Origin: Xanthomonas fragariae
Lineage (GTDB): Bacteria > Pseudomonadota > Gammaproteobacteria > Xanthomonadales > Xanthomonadaceae
Length of the DNA stretch: 64,000 nt
Assembly: GCF_900183975.1 (NCBI RefSeq)
Contig: NZ_LT853882.1
Span: forward strand, 3,279,501-3,343,500
Direction: 5' to 3'
The position numbers and the translations under genes are program-made. The notes under the pieces were generated by a model that saw only the letters and a list, made by a program, of their open reading frames with translations, ran no database searches and had not been told where the DNA came from. Below are positions 16,583-26,165 of this stretch, piece after piece. Numbering within the stretch: the first letter of the stretch is position 1; every line of letters starts with the position of its first letter.

Positions 16583-17687
16583 CAGCCGCCTCCTTGGCGT
16601 CGGGGCCGACCAGCTCAGCGGTGATGGTGAAGCGGTCGACGTTGCGGCCGGAATCGCTCTGCAACACGCCGGTCAGCGACGGTGTGCGCCACAGCGGCGA
16701 GCCTTCCAGACGACGCACCAGCGATGAGGCTTCGTTGCTCAATCCAATCAACTGCAATTGCCCGCCTTCGACCGAGAATTTTTCCAGATAGGTGCCTCCA
16801 GGAAGACGCCGGCTCAGCTCGTCCCAGATTTCCACAGAGGTCGGGCGGGTGGTGCGTTGCTGCTGGAAGAACGTCGCACCTTCGACCAGATCCAGCAATT
16901 GCTGGCGTTCGGCGGCGACCTGCCGCGCGCGCGCGGCATTGGCCTGCACCTTGGCACGCAGGTCGTCGGCGGCCTGCCGACGATTGTCGAGCAGCAGCCA
17001 ACCGGCCACCGCCAGCAAGACGAGCGCGGCGGCAGTGAGCAACAGATTCCAGCGCTGCATCGGGTCGCTGCGACGCAGACGCCGCGCAGGCGGCAGCAGG
17101 TTCACGCCCAACGGCAGGCCGTGCGCATCGGCGACATCGATGCCCGACAACGCAGTGCTCCACACCTCTGGCACACCGGCCAAGCCATCGATCATGCGCC
17201 GCGGCACCACCACCAGTTCGGCATCGAGTTGGCCGTCTTCGCGCACGTCGAGCACGCGTGCGTCGAAATACACCTGGTCGGCAGTGAACGGGGTTTGCCG
17301 ATCGATCTCGAAGCGCGCCACGTCCTGCAAGCGCGCCGCTGCCGCTGCGGGCAGGCGCAACGGCCGGCGCAATGCATGCGCCGCTGGCAACAGCCAATGC
17401 CGCGGCAGCCCTTCAAGCGCGGGCGGTAGCACGGCATTCACTTCCTGCGGTTGCACCGGCCACGGCAGACTTGCGATGGTGTCGCTGCTGTGATCGCGCT
17501 GGCGCAGCAACTGCAACGCATCACCATCGGGTTGCAACAACAGGCGTGCCTGCGACAAGCCCAACTGCCACTGCCAACGCTGCGGCAACCAGGCCAGCAG
17601 CGATTGTTGCCACCAACGCCAAAAGCCACCGGCTCCCGGCATGGCGCGTAAGCCGATGCGACCCAAGGTATCCCGCCATGCGGTCAT
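16566..17687 (-). CDS. xpsL: Type II secretion protein GspL
   Basis: A 373-residue protein. The cytoplasmic actin-like domain (about 1-220, with [20 protein letters not shown] and [20 protein letters not shown]) recruits the ATPase XpsE. One membrane helix at about 230-250 ([20 protein letters not shown]) is followed by a coiled coil and a periplasmic ferredoxin-like domain. It also carries a PilN-type segment ([30 protein letters not shown]). The ATG at 17687 overlaps the xpsK stop as ATGA, which decides the start over the longer frame from 17711. Confidence 0.92.
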   Translation of the reverse strand: MTAWRDTLGRIGLRAMPGAGGFWRWWQQSLLAWLPQRWQWQLGLSQARLLLQPDGDALQLLRQRDHSSDTIASLPWPVQPQEVNAVLPPALEGLPRHWLLPAAHALRRPLRLPAAAAARLQDVARFEIDRQTPFTADQVYFDARVLDVREDGQLDAELVVVPRRMIDGLAGVPEVWSTALSGIDVADAHGLPLGVNLLPPARRLRRSDPMQRWNLLLTAAALVLLAVAGWLLLDNRRQAADDLRAKVQANAARARQVAAERQQLLDLVEGATFFQQQRTTRPTSVEIWDELSRRLPGGTYLEKFSVEGGQLQLIGLSNEASSLVRRLEGSPLWRTPSLTGVLQSDSGRNVDRFTITAELVGPDAKEAADATQR

Positions 17688-18535
17688 TGCACTGCTGCTC
17701 CCTCTTCCCAACGCAATACGGTGTAGGCCGACCCTGGTAATGGGGACGCGCTGGTGGACACGACCGCCCGCAACACCGCCTCGCGCCCCTGACTAAGTCG
17801 TGCCCGGCTCTCGATACTATAAGTGTCCGAGCCACCCACCGTCGCCTCGCTGCCCGGCAAACCCGGCGGCGCGTCACGCTGCGCCATCAGTTGCTGCGCA
17901 TCCAGGCCCATCGCGGTCAACACCGGGCCCGGCGCAAAGCGCGCTTCCGGCCGCGAACGTCCGCTGTACAGCGTGAGATTGGGCAACAGCTTGCCATACA
18001 GTTCGCCATTCATACCCAACACCAGTCGCAGCTCGCCCTGGGTTTCGAACGGGCTGTCTTTTGCGCCGTACGGCAGCCCGGCATCGGCATAATCGCGGTC
18101 TTCCGCGCCGCCGCCCGGCTGGCTCAGCGAATCGCCATCGCGCCAATCGACGATGGCCCCGGCAATGCGCGCGGCGCTGGCCTGATCGCCGCCGACCGCG
18201 CGTACCAGGCCGGCCAGCAAGTTGGGCTCGGCCATGTTCAGGTCCACCTTGCCGCTTTCGTCGGTGATGCGAATTTCCACGGTGGCATCGTCCATCTGCC
18301 AACGATAGCGTCGACCGTCTGCGCGCCAGCGTGCCTGCGTATCAGTGCTTCGCAATCGAGACAGCGCATACTCCAGGCCAGACCGCGCATACTCCTGCGC
18401 TTGCGCGCCATTGCGCAGCATGCTGCCTTGCAACGCTTCCACGCGCGCGGTCAACGCGTACGCACCGATCATCACGGTGAGCAGTGCGATCAACCACAAC
18501 ACCAATACCAAAGCAGCGCCGCGCATCTGGCTCAT
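17684..18535 (-). CDS. xpsK: Type II secretion minor pseudopilin GspK
   Basis: A 283-residue pseudopilin, larger than the others as usual for GspK. The prepilin leader MSQMRG precedes the hydrophobic helix [24 protein letters not shown], with no Glu at position 5, which is the GspK hallmark. The globular domain has the calcium/helical insertion typical of the family ([21 protein letters not shown] and [22 protein letters not shown]). It caps the pseudopilus with XpsI and XpsJ. The ATG at 18535 overlaps the xpsJ stop (ATGA). Confidence 0.93.
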   Translation of the reverse strand: MSQMRGAALVLVLWLIALLTVMIGAYALTARVEALQGSMLRNGAQAQEYARSGLEYALSRLRSTDTQARWRADGRRYRWQMDDATVEIRITDESGKVDLNMAEPNLLAGLVRAVGGDQASAARIAGAIVDWRDGDSLSQPGGGAEDRDYADAGLPYGAKDSPFETQGELRLVLGMNGELYGKLLPNLTLYSGRSRPEARFAPGPVLTAMGLDAQQLMAQRDAPPGLPGSEATVGGSDTYSIESRARLSQGREAVLRAVVSTSASPLPGSAYTVLRWEEGAAVQ

Positions 18536-19170
18536 TGCCCCATCGCCCCAGCGTTGCTGGATTGCGGCAGCGCCACCACCAGCGGCGGCCAAGCAGCATC
18601 GCCGCTGCGGATCTCGATGCGCACCAACAAGGGCAGGCGGTCATGCCATTCCCATCGCGGCAACCAACCGCTCAGACGGCCGCTTTGTGGATCCATGCCG
18701 CGATAACGAAAGCCCACCTGCTGCACGCCCTCGGCGAGCTTTTCCGGCGGCAGCGTGGTGCCCTCTTCGATCGACTTGCCCGATTGCAGCATGGTCAGCG
18801 CGATCAGCACATTGCGCTGCTCGCCATCGCCGGCCACAGAGAGGTCATGCAGATACGGTCCGCCACGACCCAGATAATCCGGCACATCGGCAGTAAAGCG
18901 CATGCGCTGCGACTCACCGACGAACAACATCGGCTGCTGGCTCTGCGGGTCGATGCCCATCGCAATCGGCAATGCGGCCGCCAAACGCCGCCGCAGGAAC
19001 TCTTCCACCGCACGCACGCGCTCGCTGCGCTGGGCGATTGCTTCGCCGCGCTGACTGACCACACTGGCCGAGCGCAGCGTAGCGAATGCCAATGCGAGCC
19101 CGCCGACCAGCAACATCGTGGCCAGCAGCACTTCGATCAATGTGAAACCCGCGCTGCGCGAACGGCTCAC
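18532..19170 (-). CDS. xpsJ: Type II secretion minor pseudopilin GspJ
   Basis: A 212-residue minor pseudopilin. The prepilin peptidase site is [22 protein letters not shown]. The globular part contains the GspJ segment [38 protein letters not shown]. The start is a GTG at 19170 overlapping the xpsI stop (GTGA); the longer frame from 19215 would intrude on xpsI. It forms part of the pseudopilus tip. Confidence 0.92.
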   Translation of the reverse strand: MSRSRSAGFTLIEVLLATMLLVGGLALAFATLRSASVVSQRGEAIAQRSERVRAVEEFLRRRLAAALPIAMGIDPQSQQPMLFVGESQRMRFTADVPDYLGRGGPYLHDLSVAGDGEQRNVLIALTMLQSGKSIEEGTTLPPEKLAEGVQQVGFRYRGMDPQSGRLSGWLPRWEWHDRLPLLVRIEIRSGDAAWPPLVVALPQSSNAGAMGQ

Positions 19171-19580
19171 GGGGCGCTGCCTTGGGTTGCAGCTACCAGC
19201 CGCAAGGTGCGCCATCGCAGCATCTGATTGGGCTGCTCACCCCAGCGCACTACCAGGGTCAGTTGCAGCAGCGTAAGCGCGCCAGGCGACAGCGGCGCCT
19301 GGGGATTGCGTCGCGGTTCGTCGTATGGGCGCACATCCATCGACCAGCGGAAATGCCCGTCTTCGAACGTGCCTTGCTGCTGCTCGGGCATCAGCGGTTT
19401 ATCCATGCCTTGCAGCGCGAGCAAGGATTGTGCGTGCAACGTGGCGCGCGTGCTTTCGTCGGCTGCGCGCACCTGGCGTGCGGCACCGGACAGCGATCCC
19501 AGCAAGAGACTCAATGCCAGTGCGAGCAACGCAAAGGCGACGATCACTTCGATCAACGTATAGCCGCACTGACGCTTCAT
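19167..19580 (-). CDS. xpsI: Type II secretion minor pseudopilin GspI
   Basis: A 137-residue minor pseudopilin with the cleavage site QCG|YTLIEVIVAFALLALALSLL. The ATG at 19580 overlaps the xpsH stop (ATGA), and its own stop overlaps the xpsJ GTG. It is thought to nucleate the tip complex with XpsJ and XpsK. Length is normal for GspI. Confidence 0.92.
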   Translation of the reverse strand: MKRQCGYTLIEVIVAFALLALALSLLLGSLSGAARQVRAADESTRATLHAQSLLALQGMDKPLMPEQQQGTFEDGHFRWSMDVRPYDEPRRNPQAPLSPGALTLLQLTLVVRWGEQPNQMLRWRTLRLVAATQGSAP

Positions 19581-20086
19581 GGCGATGGCGTGCGCACTTG
19601 CCCGGAGCGCACTTCGCCGGTAATCCAGCCTACGTCGACACGCCAGGTCGCGTCCTTGACGCGCAGATCGATGCGCCCGCCGGTGGAGGCGCCATCGGGG
19701 AAGAACTGAATCGCGCCTTGATCCTGCCGCGACTGCACCTGGCGCGCGCCGGTGAAACGCACCTCCAGCGACGACGGCAGATCGCCGTGATGGCCGCCGG
19801 GGGCTTCCCAGCGGCGTTGCTGCGGATCGATCAAAAAGCGCTGCGGCGTACCGCTGGCAATCGCCTGGGTGCGCGTGTAACGCAGCTGCGCGGCGATCGC
19901 CTTGCCTGCGGTGCGCAAGCGCATGCCATCGATCCCGCCATTCAATGCGGCGGCGGCGAGCACACCTGCCATCGCGATCAGCGCGATGACCAGCAGCATC
20001 TCCAGCAACGAAGTGCCGCGCGTACGTGTACGGCCAGGGCGGACTAGCGCACGTGGATGACGCAACGGCTGATACGCAACGCGCAT
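19577..20086 (-). CDS. xpsH: Type II secretion minor pseudopilin GspH
   Basis: A 169-residue minor pseudopilin. A longer basic leader ends RTRG|TSLLEMLLVIALIAMAGV (prepilin peptidase site with Glu+5). The globular domain has the GspH/FimT pattern IDGMRLRTAGKAIAAQLRYTR and ASGTPQRFLIDPQQRRW. It lies 9 bases after the xpsG stop. Confidence 0.92.
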   Translation of the reverse strand: MRVAYQPLRHPRALVRPGRTRTRGTSLLEMLLVIALIAMAGVLAAAALNGGIDGMRLRTAGKAIAAQLRYTRTQAIASGTPQRFLIDPQQRRWEAPGGHHGDLPSSLEVRFTGARQVQSRQDQGAIQFFPDGASTGGRIDLRVKDATWRVDVGWITGEVRSGQVRTPSP

Positions 20087-20095
20087 GGCGACGGC

Positions 20096-20527
20096 TTATT
20101 GGTACTTGATGTCCGAGTCGTAGCTGCTGCCACCGGGACGACCATCCTTGCCCAGGCTGATCAGATCGAACGGCTGCCCATCGCCCGGCACGCGGTATTC
20201 GATGGTGTGGCCCCACGGATCGTTGAGTTCGACCGGCTTGGCGTACGGGCCCAGCCAACCGCTACTGCCGCCCGGCTGGGTGACCAGGTCATCGAGCTTG
20301 ATCGGCAACTTACCGGTGTCGAGCTGAAAGTTCTCGATCTTGCCGGCCAGGGTCTGGATTTGCGACTTGGCCAGATTGGCCTTGCCGCGATCGGCACCGC
20401 CGAGCACGCGGCTACCGACCAGCGTAAGCACCGCGCCGATCAGCACGATGACGATGATGATTTCCAGCAAGCTCATGCCGGCCTGGCCTGCGCGCGACGG
20501 ACTGCGAATGATGGAGCGCTTGATCAT
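20096..20527 (-). CDS. xpsG: Type II secretion major pseudopilin GspG
   Basis: A 143-residue major pseudopilin. The leader ends QAG|MSLLEIIIVIVLIGAVLTLV, followed by the GspG core DRGKANLAKSQIQTLAGKIE, FQLDTGKLP, LDDLVTQPGG and DPWGHTIEYRVPG. The ATG at 20527 sits 9 bases after an AAGGAAA ribosome-binding site, which rules out the longer frame from 20587. A 132-bp repeat element lies in the gap to xpsF, so xpsG may have its own promoter in that 270-base interval. Confidence 0.94.
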   Translation of the reverse strand: MIKRSIIRSPSRAGQAGMSLLEIIIVIVLIGAVLTLVGSRVLGGADRGKANLAKSQIQTLAGKIENFQLDTGKLPIKLDDLVTQPGGSSGWLGPYAKPVELNDPWGHTIEYRVPGDGQPFDLISLGKDGRPGGSSYDSDIKYQ

Positions 20528-20661
20528 GAACGATTTCCTTGTACGTCGATGAAGGATGCTGCTGCCAGAAGATGACATGGCGGGCATCGCAATGGTTCCC
20601 GCGTGTGCGTTGCGCAGTCACCGCAAAGGTGTCGTGAAGACGTTGCCCAACCGATATAACG

Positions 20662-20793
20662 GCTGGCAACACGTCGCGAGCAGCCTGTAGGTGACTGCGC
20701 ACGGCGCACAACACCTGGAGTGTACGAGTGGTACGTGCCGATTTCGAGCGCCGGCCGCGCCCGCCTGCCGGTGAGCGCAGTCGTTTTGTTAGC
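20662..20793. repeat. MITE-like repeat, copy 1
   Basis: A 132-bp element with inverted ends (GCTGGCAACACG at 20662 and CGTTTTGTTAGC ending 20793; reverse complement GCTAACAAAACG). It begins 4 bases after the TAA of xpsF, read in the gene direction. It matches elements at 39789-39923 and 63661-63792 through the shared blocks GTGAGCGCAG and GTACGTGCCGA/ACATGTCGG-type centre. Confidence 0.75.
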
Positions 20794-20797
20794 ACTC

Positions 20798-22015
20798 TTA
20801 GCCGATCGCATTGGTGAGGTCATACAGCGGCACCAGCACCGAAATGATGACCAGTCCCACCACCGAGGCTAGGACCAACGTAATCAGTGGCACCAGCGCG
20901 GCCAAAGCGCGATCGATGGCTTGTGCGGTTTCCAGCTCGAAGGTGTCGGCAGTCTTGAGCAGCATCGTATCCAGCGCGCCGGACTCTTCACCCACCTGAA
21001 TCATCTGCAAGGCCAGCCGTGGAAACCGCTTGCCGCGCGCCAACGATATCGCAAGACCATGCCCGTTCTTGACGTCGTCGGCGGCGGTGGCCACATCCTC
21101 CACCAACGCAAGATTGGACATGACATTGCGTGCGATGCCGATCGCGGCAAGCAGCGGCACACCATTGCGCAACAACGTGCCCAAGGTGCGTGTCAGCCGG
21201 GAGGTTTCCAGGCGTGCGATCAGGCTCCCGACCACTTTCTGCCGCAGCAGCCATTCGTCCAGCGCCGCACGAAACACGGCGTTGCGACGCTTGCGATCCA
21301 GCCACAGCCCGAGCACACCGGGCACCACAACCAGCACGACCCACCAGTCGCGCACCAACAAGCCCACGCTCAACACCGCCTGGGTGAACCACGGCAAGGC
21401 CACGTCCAGGCTTTCGTACATCTGCGCAAATTGCGGCACCACGTAGCCGAGCAGGAACAACAACGCACACCCCACCACCGCCAGCAGGATCGCCGGGTAA
21501 ATCAACGCGTTGATCACCTTGCCCTTGAGCGCGCGGCTGCGTTCCAGATAATCAGCCAAACGCTGCAGCGTGTCCTGCATGCTGCCGCCGGCTTCGCCTG
21601 CGCGCACCATGTTGATGTACAGCTTGGAAAACAGCCCGTGCTGGCGTTCCAGTGCCGACGACAGCGGCGCACCGCCGCGCACGGTGTCGCGGATATCACC
21701 GATCACGCGGCGGCTTTTTTCGTCGTCGGGCAGATCCATCAGGATCGACAGCGCGCGATCCAGCGGCTGTCCGGCGCCGATCAAGGTCGCCAGCTGCTGG
21801 GTGAATTGCACCAGCGCCGCATTGTCGAACGGCTTCTTGCGCAGCAGCACGCGCAACGAAGGCGAGTCGTTTTCGCCGTTAGCCAGACGCGTTTCCACCG
21901 GCAGATGGCCCTGCTCCTGCAGACGCAGCGCAACGTCCGCATCGCTGGCCGCTTCCATCTGGCCATCGAGCATTTCGCCGTGCGCGTCGAGCGCTTTGTA
22001 GCGGTACAGCGGCAT
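20798..22015 (-). CDS. xpsF: Type II secretion inner membrane platform protein GspF
   Basis: A 405-residue polytopic protein with the duplicated GspF fold. Each repeat shows the helical-bundle signature (FTQQLATLIGAGQPLDRALSIL; RTLGTLLRNGVPLLAAIGIARN) and LADYLERSRALKGKVINALIYP before the first membrane helices. Three membrane segments are visible (PAILLAVVGCALLFLLGYVVPQF; WWVVLVVVPGVLGLWL; LVPLITLVLASVVGLVIISVLVPLY). It links XpsE to the pseudopilus. Its TAA lies 4 bases from repeat copy 1. Confidence 0.94.
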   Translation of the reverse strand: MPLYRYKALDAHGEMLDGQMEAASDADVALRLQEQGHLPVETRLANGENDSPSLRVLLRKKPFDNAALVQFTQQLATLIGAGQPLDRALSILMDLPDDEKSRRVIGDIRDTVRGGAPLSSALERQHGLFSKLYINMVRAGEAGGSMQDTLQRLADYLERSRALKGKVINALIYPAILLAVVGCALLFLLGYVVPQFAQMYESLDVALPWFTQAVLSVGLLVRDWWVVLVVVPGVLGLWLDRKRRNAVFRAALDEWLLRQKVVGSLIARLETSRLTRTLGTLLRNGVPLLAAIGIARNVMSNLALVEDVATAADDVKNGHGLAISLARGKRFPRLALQMIQVGEESGALDTMLLKTADTFELETAQAIDRALAALVPLITLVLASVVGLVIISVLVPLYDLTNAIG

Positions 22016-22199
22016 CAGGTTGTTGAGCCGGCAATGCGGAATCGGGAATCGGGAATCTGGACAAGCGTTTTACTACACGACTGGAACCTGGCCGCGCTAC
22101 GGTCGGCACGTGCGGAAGCCGCAACCCTGCCGCTACCTTGGCTGTTCCCGGTCCCCGGTCCCGAGCACGTGCTACCCGACCACACAGTCACCTCACCGC
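22016..22199. repeat. xpsE-xpsF spacer with GGGAATC-type repeat
   Basis: A 184-base gap inside the operon contains a short tandem of the Xanthomonas intergenic heptamer type (GGAATCGGGAATCGGGAAT at about 22037-22055). No gene is present. The gap is unusual in an operon whose other genes mostly overlap. Confidence 0.55.
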
Positions 22200-23939
22200 T
22201 CACGCATCCTCCGTGACGCGCAGGACTTCTTCGATGGTGGTTTCGCCACGCAGCGCTTTGGACAAGCCGTCTTCGTACATGGTGCGCATGCCGGCCTTGC
22301 GGGCCAGTTGTTCGATCTCGCCCATGCCGGCGCGGCGCATTACCGCACGCCGCAGTTCGTCGTTCATCACCAGGAATTCGACGATGGTGGTACGGCCCAG
22401 ATAGCCGGTCGGTGCGGCTGCCGAGGGACGCGGACGATACAGATAGATTTCGCCATCCGGCTGCAGACGCCGCAGATTGAACTTGGCGATTTCCTCAGGC
22501 GAGGCGGCGTAGCGTTCGGCGTTGTCCAGGTCGAGTTTGCGCACCAGCCGCTGCGCCAGAATGCCGTTGATGGTGGAGGTGAGCAGATAGTCTTCCACGC
22601 CCATATCCAGCAAACGGGTGATGCCGCCGGCGGCGTTGTTGGTGTGCAGCGTGGACAGCACCAGGTGGCCGGTGAGCGCAGACTGGATAGCGATGCGCGC
22701 GGTTTCCAGATCGCGCATTTCGCCGATCATGATGATGTCCGGGTCCTGACGCACGATGCTGCGCAGCGCGTTGGCAAAATCCAGGCCGATCTGCGGCTTG
22801 GCCTGAATCTGGTTGATGCCCTCGATCTGATATTCCACCGGGTCTTCGACGGTGATGATCTTCACGTCCGAGGTATTGAGCTGGCTCAACGCGGTGTACA
22901 GCGTGGTGGTCTTGCCCGAACCGGTCGGGCCGGTCACCAGCATGATGCCGTGCGGTTGCTCGAGCACCTTGCGGAACTGCGGCAGAAAATCTTCGGTAAA
23001 GCCGAGTTTGTAGAAGTCGAACACCACCGTTTCGCGGTCGAGCAGACGCATCACCACGCTTTCGCCGTGGGCGGTGGGCACGGTGCTGACGCGCAGATCC
23101 AGTTCCTTGCCCTGCACGCGCAACATGATGCGGCCGTCCTGCGGCAGCCGGCGTTCGGCGATGTTGAGCTTGGCCATGATCTTGATGCGGCTGATCACCG
23201 CAGCGGTGAGTTTGGCCGGCGGGCTTTCGCCTTCCACCAGCACGCCGTCCACGCGATAACGCACCTTGAGCCTGCTTTCGAACGGTTCGATATGAATGTC
23301 GGAGGCGCGCAATTCCACTGCGTGCTGGATCACCAGATTCACCAGGCGAATCACCGGCGCTTCGGAGGCCAGATCGCGCAGCGCTTCGATATCGTCGCTA
23401 CTATTGCTATCGCCATCGGCGGTTTCCACGATCGTGCCCATTGCACTGCGGCCCTGACCGTACCAACGCTCGATCAGATCGTCGATTTCCGAGCGCAGCC
23501 CAACCTGCAGAAACAAGGGACATCCGGTAGCAAGGCGCACCGCATCGATGGCGTAATCGTCGTACGGATCGGCAATCCACAGTTCCAGCCGGCCATCGCG
23601 TTCGCCGACCGGACACAGATGGAATTGTTTGAGAAACCGGAGCGATAGGCCCTGCACTTCAGGCAGCATTTCCGGTGGGGTGTCGCCGAGTTGACGCGCG
23701 TCCACCAGCGGCAGGCCGAGCACGTCGGCGCAGGTCTCTGCGTGATCGCGTTCGGAGACCAGTCCCAGACGGCCCAGCAAGGCGAGCAAGCCCATGCCGG
23801 ATTCGGTCTGCAGTTGGCGCGCGCGCAGCAGATCGGTGTCCTTGAGACGACGGCGTTCAAGCAGCGCTTCGACGATGCGCGTCTCCGCACTTCGATGCTC
23901 AATTGGATCGACGGCAACCGCGTTCACACTCGTCTCCAC
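22200..23939 (-). CDS. xpsE: Type II secretion ATPase GspE
   Basis: A 579-residue hexameric ATPase powering pseudopilus assembly. An N1E domain (about 1-160) binds XpsL. Walker A is GPTGSGKT at 337-344, the Asp box ITVEDPVEYQ at 362-371, Walker B DIIMIGEMRD at 401-410 and the His box GHLVLSTLHTN at 424-434. The tetracysteine zinc module seen in most GspE proteins is absent: the region 466-516 reads LVRKLDLDNAERY ... RPRPSAAAPTGYLGR with no Cys. As far as I recall this is shared with X. campestris XpsE. First gene of the xps operon. Confidence 0.95.
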   Translation of the reverse strand: METSVNAVAVDPIEHRSAETRIVEALLERRRLKDTDLLRARQLQTESGMGLLALLGRLGLVSERDHAETCADVLGLPLVDARQLGDTPPEMLPEVQGLSLRFLKQFHLCPVGERDGRLELWIADPYDDYAIDAVRLATGCPLFLQVGLRSEIDDLIERWYGQGRSAMGTIVETADGDSNSSDDIEALRDLASEAPVIRLVNLVIQHAVELRASDIHIEPFESRLKVRYRVDGVLVEGESPPAKLTAAVISRIKIMAKLNIAERRLPQDGRIMLRVQGKELDLRVSTVPTAHGESVVMRLLDRETVVFDFYKLGFTEDFLPQFRKVLEQPHGIMLVTGPTGSGKTTTLYTALSQLNTSDVKIITVEDPVEYQIEGINQIQAKPQIGLDFANALRSIVRQDPDIIMIGEMRDLETARIAIQSALTGHLVLSTLHTNNAAGGITRLLDMGVEDYLLTSTINGILAQRLVRKLDLDNAERYAASPEEIAKFNLRRLQPDGEIYLYRPRPSAAAPTGYLGRTTIVEFLVMNDELRRAVMRRAGMGEIEQLARKAGMRTMYEDGLSKALRGETTIEEVLRVTEDA

Positions 23940-24000
23940 TGGTCCGACGCTGACTGTAGCAGTTTGCCGCGACGATCAACCGTTCGCATTTGTACCGCCC

Positions 24001-24036
24001 CCAAAAACGATGCCCCCGGTGATTGGCGGGGGCATC
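24001..24036 (-). terminator. Intrinsic terminator of the first S8 protease gene
   Basis: On the minus strand a 9-bp stem (GATGCCCCC with GGGGGCATC, 24009-24036) is followed by GTTTTTGG. It lies 20 bases after the protease stop codon. Confidence 0.75.
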
Positions 24037-24055
24037 GGTCACACAATTTGGCTAT

Positions 24056-25942
24056 TTACTGTCGTGCAACGAGCGTCAGCTTCGTATAGTCCTTCACACC
24101 CATCAACTTGATGTAATACGTCCCTGCCTTGGGAGCAGTGAAGCGCACGGTTTCGCTGTTGCCCCGGCGGGTCGACTTGGCGTCGTAACTGGTCGCGCTG
24201 GGCTCGGCGCCAAAGCTGACGTAGACCGACACATCGCCGGTACCGCCGTAGGTCATGAAGCTGAGCACGGCGCCGGCCTTGGCTTCGAAGCTGTACAGCA
24301 TGGAGCTGGCATAGGCACCGCTCAGGTCGGTCACCGGCACCTTGTTGGTCAAGGCGATGGCGGGCGGCGCGCAGCTCTCGGTGGCCGGATCGCATGGCTC
24401 AACCAGCACCGCTTCCAGCGCAGCCTTAGCATCGACGATACCGCTGCCGACCGGAGTGCTGGCCATCGGAGTCACCGTGAAGTGACGGCTGGTCTGCTTG
24501 AGCAATGCGTCGACCGCGGCCGGGGTCAGCGGGCCATCGCCCAGACCGATCGATGCACTCTGCACCAGGGCGACGACGCCGGCCACATGCGGGGACGCCA
24601 TCGAGGTGCCACCTAAGCCCATATAGTCATATTTCCCGGAGGTCGGCGTGGTCGCACCGGTGTAGCCGGCCTGCCAGATGTAACCGCCCGGAGTGCCGTC
24701 CACGCTGCCACCACCGCCCGGGCCAGACAGGTCGACCTTGCTGCCGTAGTTGGAGTAGTAGGCAATGCCGCCGGTAATGCGCGTGGCACCTACGGTGATC
24801 GTATTGTCGCAGCTGGCCGGCGAATAGTTGGCCACATCTTCGCTGCCGTTGCCGGCCGACACCACCACGGTGGTGCCGCGCGAGACCGCATCATTGATCG
24901 CCAACTGGGTGGCCGAATCGCAGGCTTCGCCGCCAGCGAGGCTCATGTTGATCACTTCGGCCGGGTTGATATTGGCCGGCACGCCTTCAACGGTACCGCC
25001 GGAAGCCCACACGATCGCATCGACGATGTCGGAGGTGTAGCCGCCGCAACGGCCGAGCACGCGCACCGGCAGGATGGTCGCCTTCGGTGCGACGCCTGCC
25101 ATGCCTAAGCCGTTATTGGTTGCTTCGGCGATGGTGCCCGAGACATGGGTGCCGTGCCAGGAGCTTCCCTGCGCCACCGAGCCGCCGTAACACACGTTGT
25201 CGGCTTCTTGCCAGTCGCCGTAATCGAGCGCGCCAGGGACGCGGGCATCGGTCGGGCGACGCGAGACTTCGGCATCGGTGATGAAGTCGTAACCCTGCAG
25301 CAGGTTGCCGGCAAAGTCAGGGTGATCCGGCAGGATGCCGGTATCCAGCACCGCCACCACCACACCGGCGCCTTGCGACAGATCCCATGCGGCCGGCGCA
25401 TTGATGCCGCCGTTGGGATTGCTCAGATGCCACTGGCGCTGCGCATACAGCGGGTCGTTGGGAACCAGCTGCGAGCTCACATCGGTCGCTGCAAGATGCT
25501 TTATATCGATATCGACCGGATGCAGCATGCGGTCGATATGCACGTCGGCCACGGACGGGTCGTTCCTAAGCTCGACCACCACCTTGTTCACCTGCGCGGC
25601 GGTCAGCGTGCTGGACAGCTTGATCAGGTCCGAACCGATACCAAGCTTGCGTACATAGGTCGCCTTGGCGGCGGCTGCGCTGGCGCGCGCGCCGCTGCTC
25701 GCACCGACCCGGCCGACTGCAGCCTGCACGGTGCTCAACTTGCTGGCGCGATCGGTCGCGGCAACGGTGTTGTCCTTATAACGCACGATCAACCGGCTAC
25801 TGGACGCCGCGCTGGCCGGCACTGCCTGGGTCGGTTCCTTGACCAGCAGTCCGGGGGCTGCAGCGAGGGTGCCCGAAGCACTGAGGGCCATCATCAGGAT
25901 GGCACCGGCCAGCGGCTTGAGACGGAAATTCTTGTCAATCAC
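24056..25942 (-). CDS. Secreted subtilisin-like serine protease (S8) with PPC domain
   Basis: A 628-residue exported protease. A signal peptide spans residues 1-28 and an I9-type propeptide about 45-140 (SRLIVRYKDNT ... VVVELRNDPSVADVHIDRML). The S8 catalytic domain has Asp200 (VAVLDTGILPDHPD), His263 (SWHGTHVSGT) and Ser447 (GGTSMASPHVAG). A C-terminal PPC domain (about 530-628, ending YYIKLMGVKDYTKLTLVARQ) is usually removed after secretion. Such proteases are typical Xps type II substrates and degrade host proteins; that is family knowledge. The gene lies upstream of xpsE in the same orientation, and a tandem homologue occurs at 30305-32191. Confidence 0.93.
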   Translation of the reverse strand: MIDKNFRLKPLAGAILMMALSASGTLAAAPGLLVKEPTQAVPASAASSSRLIVRYKDNTVAATDRASKLSTVQAAVGRVGASSGARASAAAAKATYVRKLGIGSDLIKLSSTLTAAQVNKVVVELRNDPSVADVHIDRMLHPVDIDIKHLAATDVSSQLVPNDPLYAQRQWHLSNPNGGINAPAAWDLSQGAGVVVAVLDTGILPDHPDFAGNLLQGYDFITDAEVSRRPTDARVPGALDYGDWQEADNVCYGGSVAQGSSWHGTHVSGTIAEATNNGLGMAGVAPKATILPVRVLGRCGGYTSDIVDAIVWASGGTVEGVPANINPAEVINMSLAGGEACDSATQLAINDAVSRGTTVVVSAGNGSEDVANYSPASCDNTITVGATRITGGIAYYSNYGSKVDLSGPGGGGSVDGTPGGYIWQAGYTGATTPTSGKYDYMGLGGTSMASPHVAGVVALVQSASIGLGDGPLTPAAVDALLKQTSRHFTVTPMASTPVGSGIVDAKAALEAVLVEPCDPATESCAPPAIALTNKVPVTDLSGAYASSMLYSFEAKAGAVLSFMTYGGTGDVSVYVSFGAEPSATSYDAKSTRRGNSETVRFTAPKAGTYYIKLMGVKDYTKLTLVARQ

Positions 25943-26165
25943 GGTGAAGTCCTCTTCGTGTTTTTCGTGGATCAGGCTTGGAGCAGCTATCGAAACCGCT
26001 ACGCAACCGCCAAGCGGTTCGCTACGTTTTTTCGACCACTCCTGCTACGGCCATCACTCATGCGGATCCGTTGGCCGGCCTAGCCACAGTCCTTGCCCAC
26101 ACCCTCAGGCCTTGCTCTACCGCGACGGCGCACATCGGCGCCGCCGCGTTTCATGCAAACGCGCG

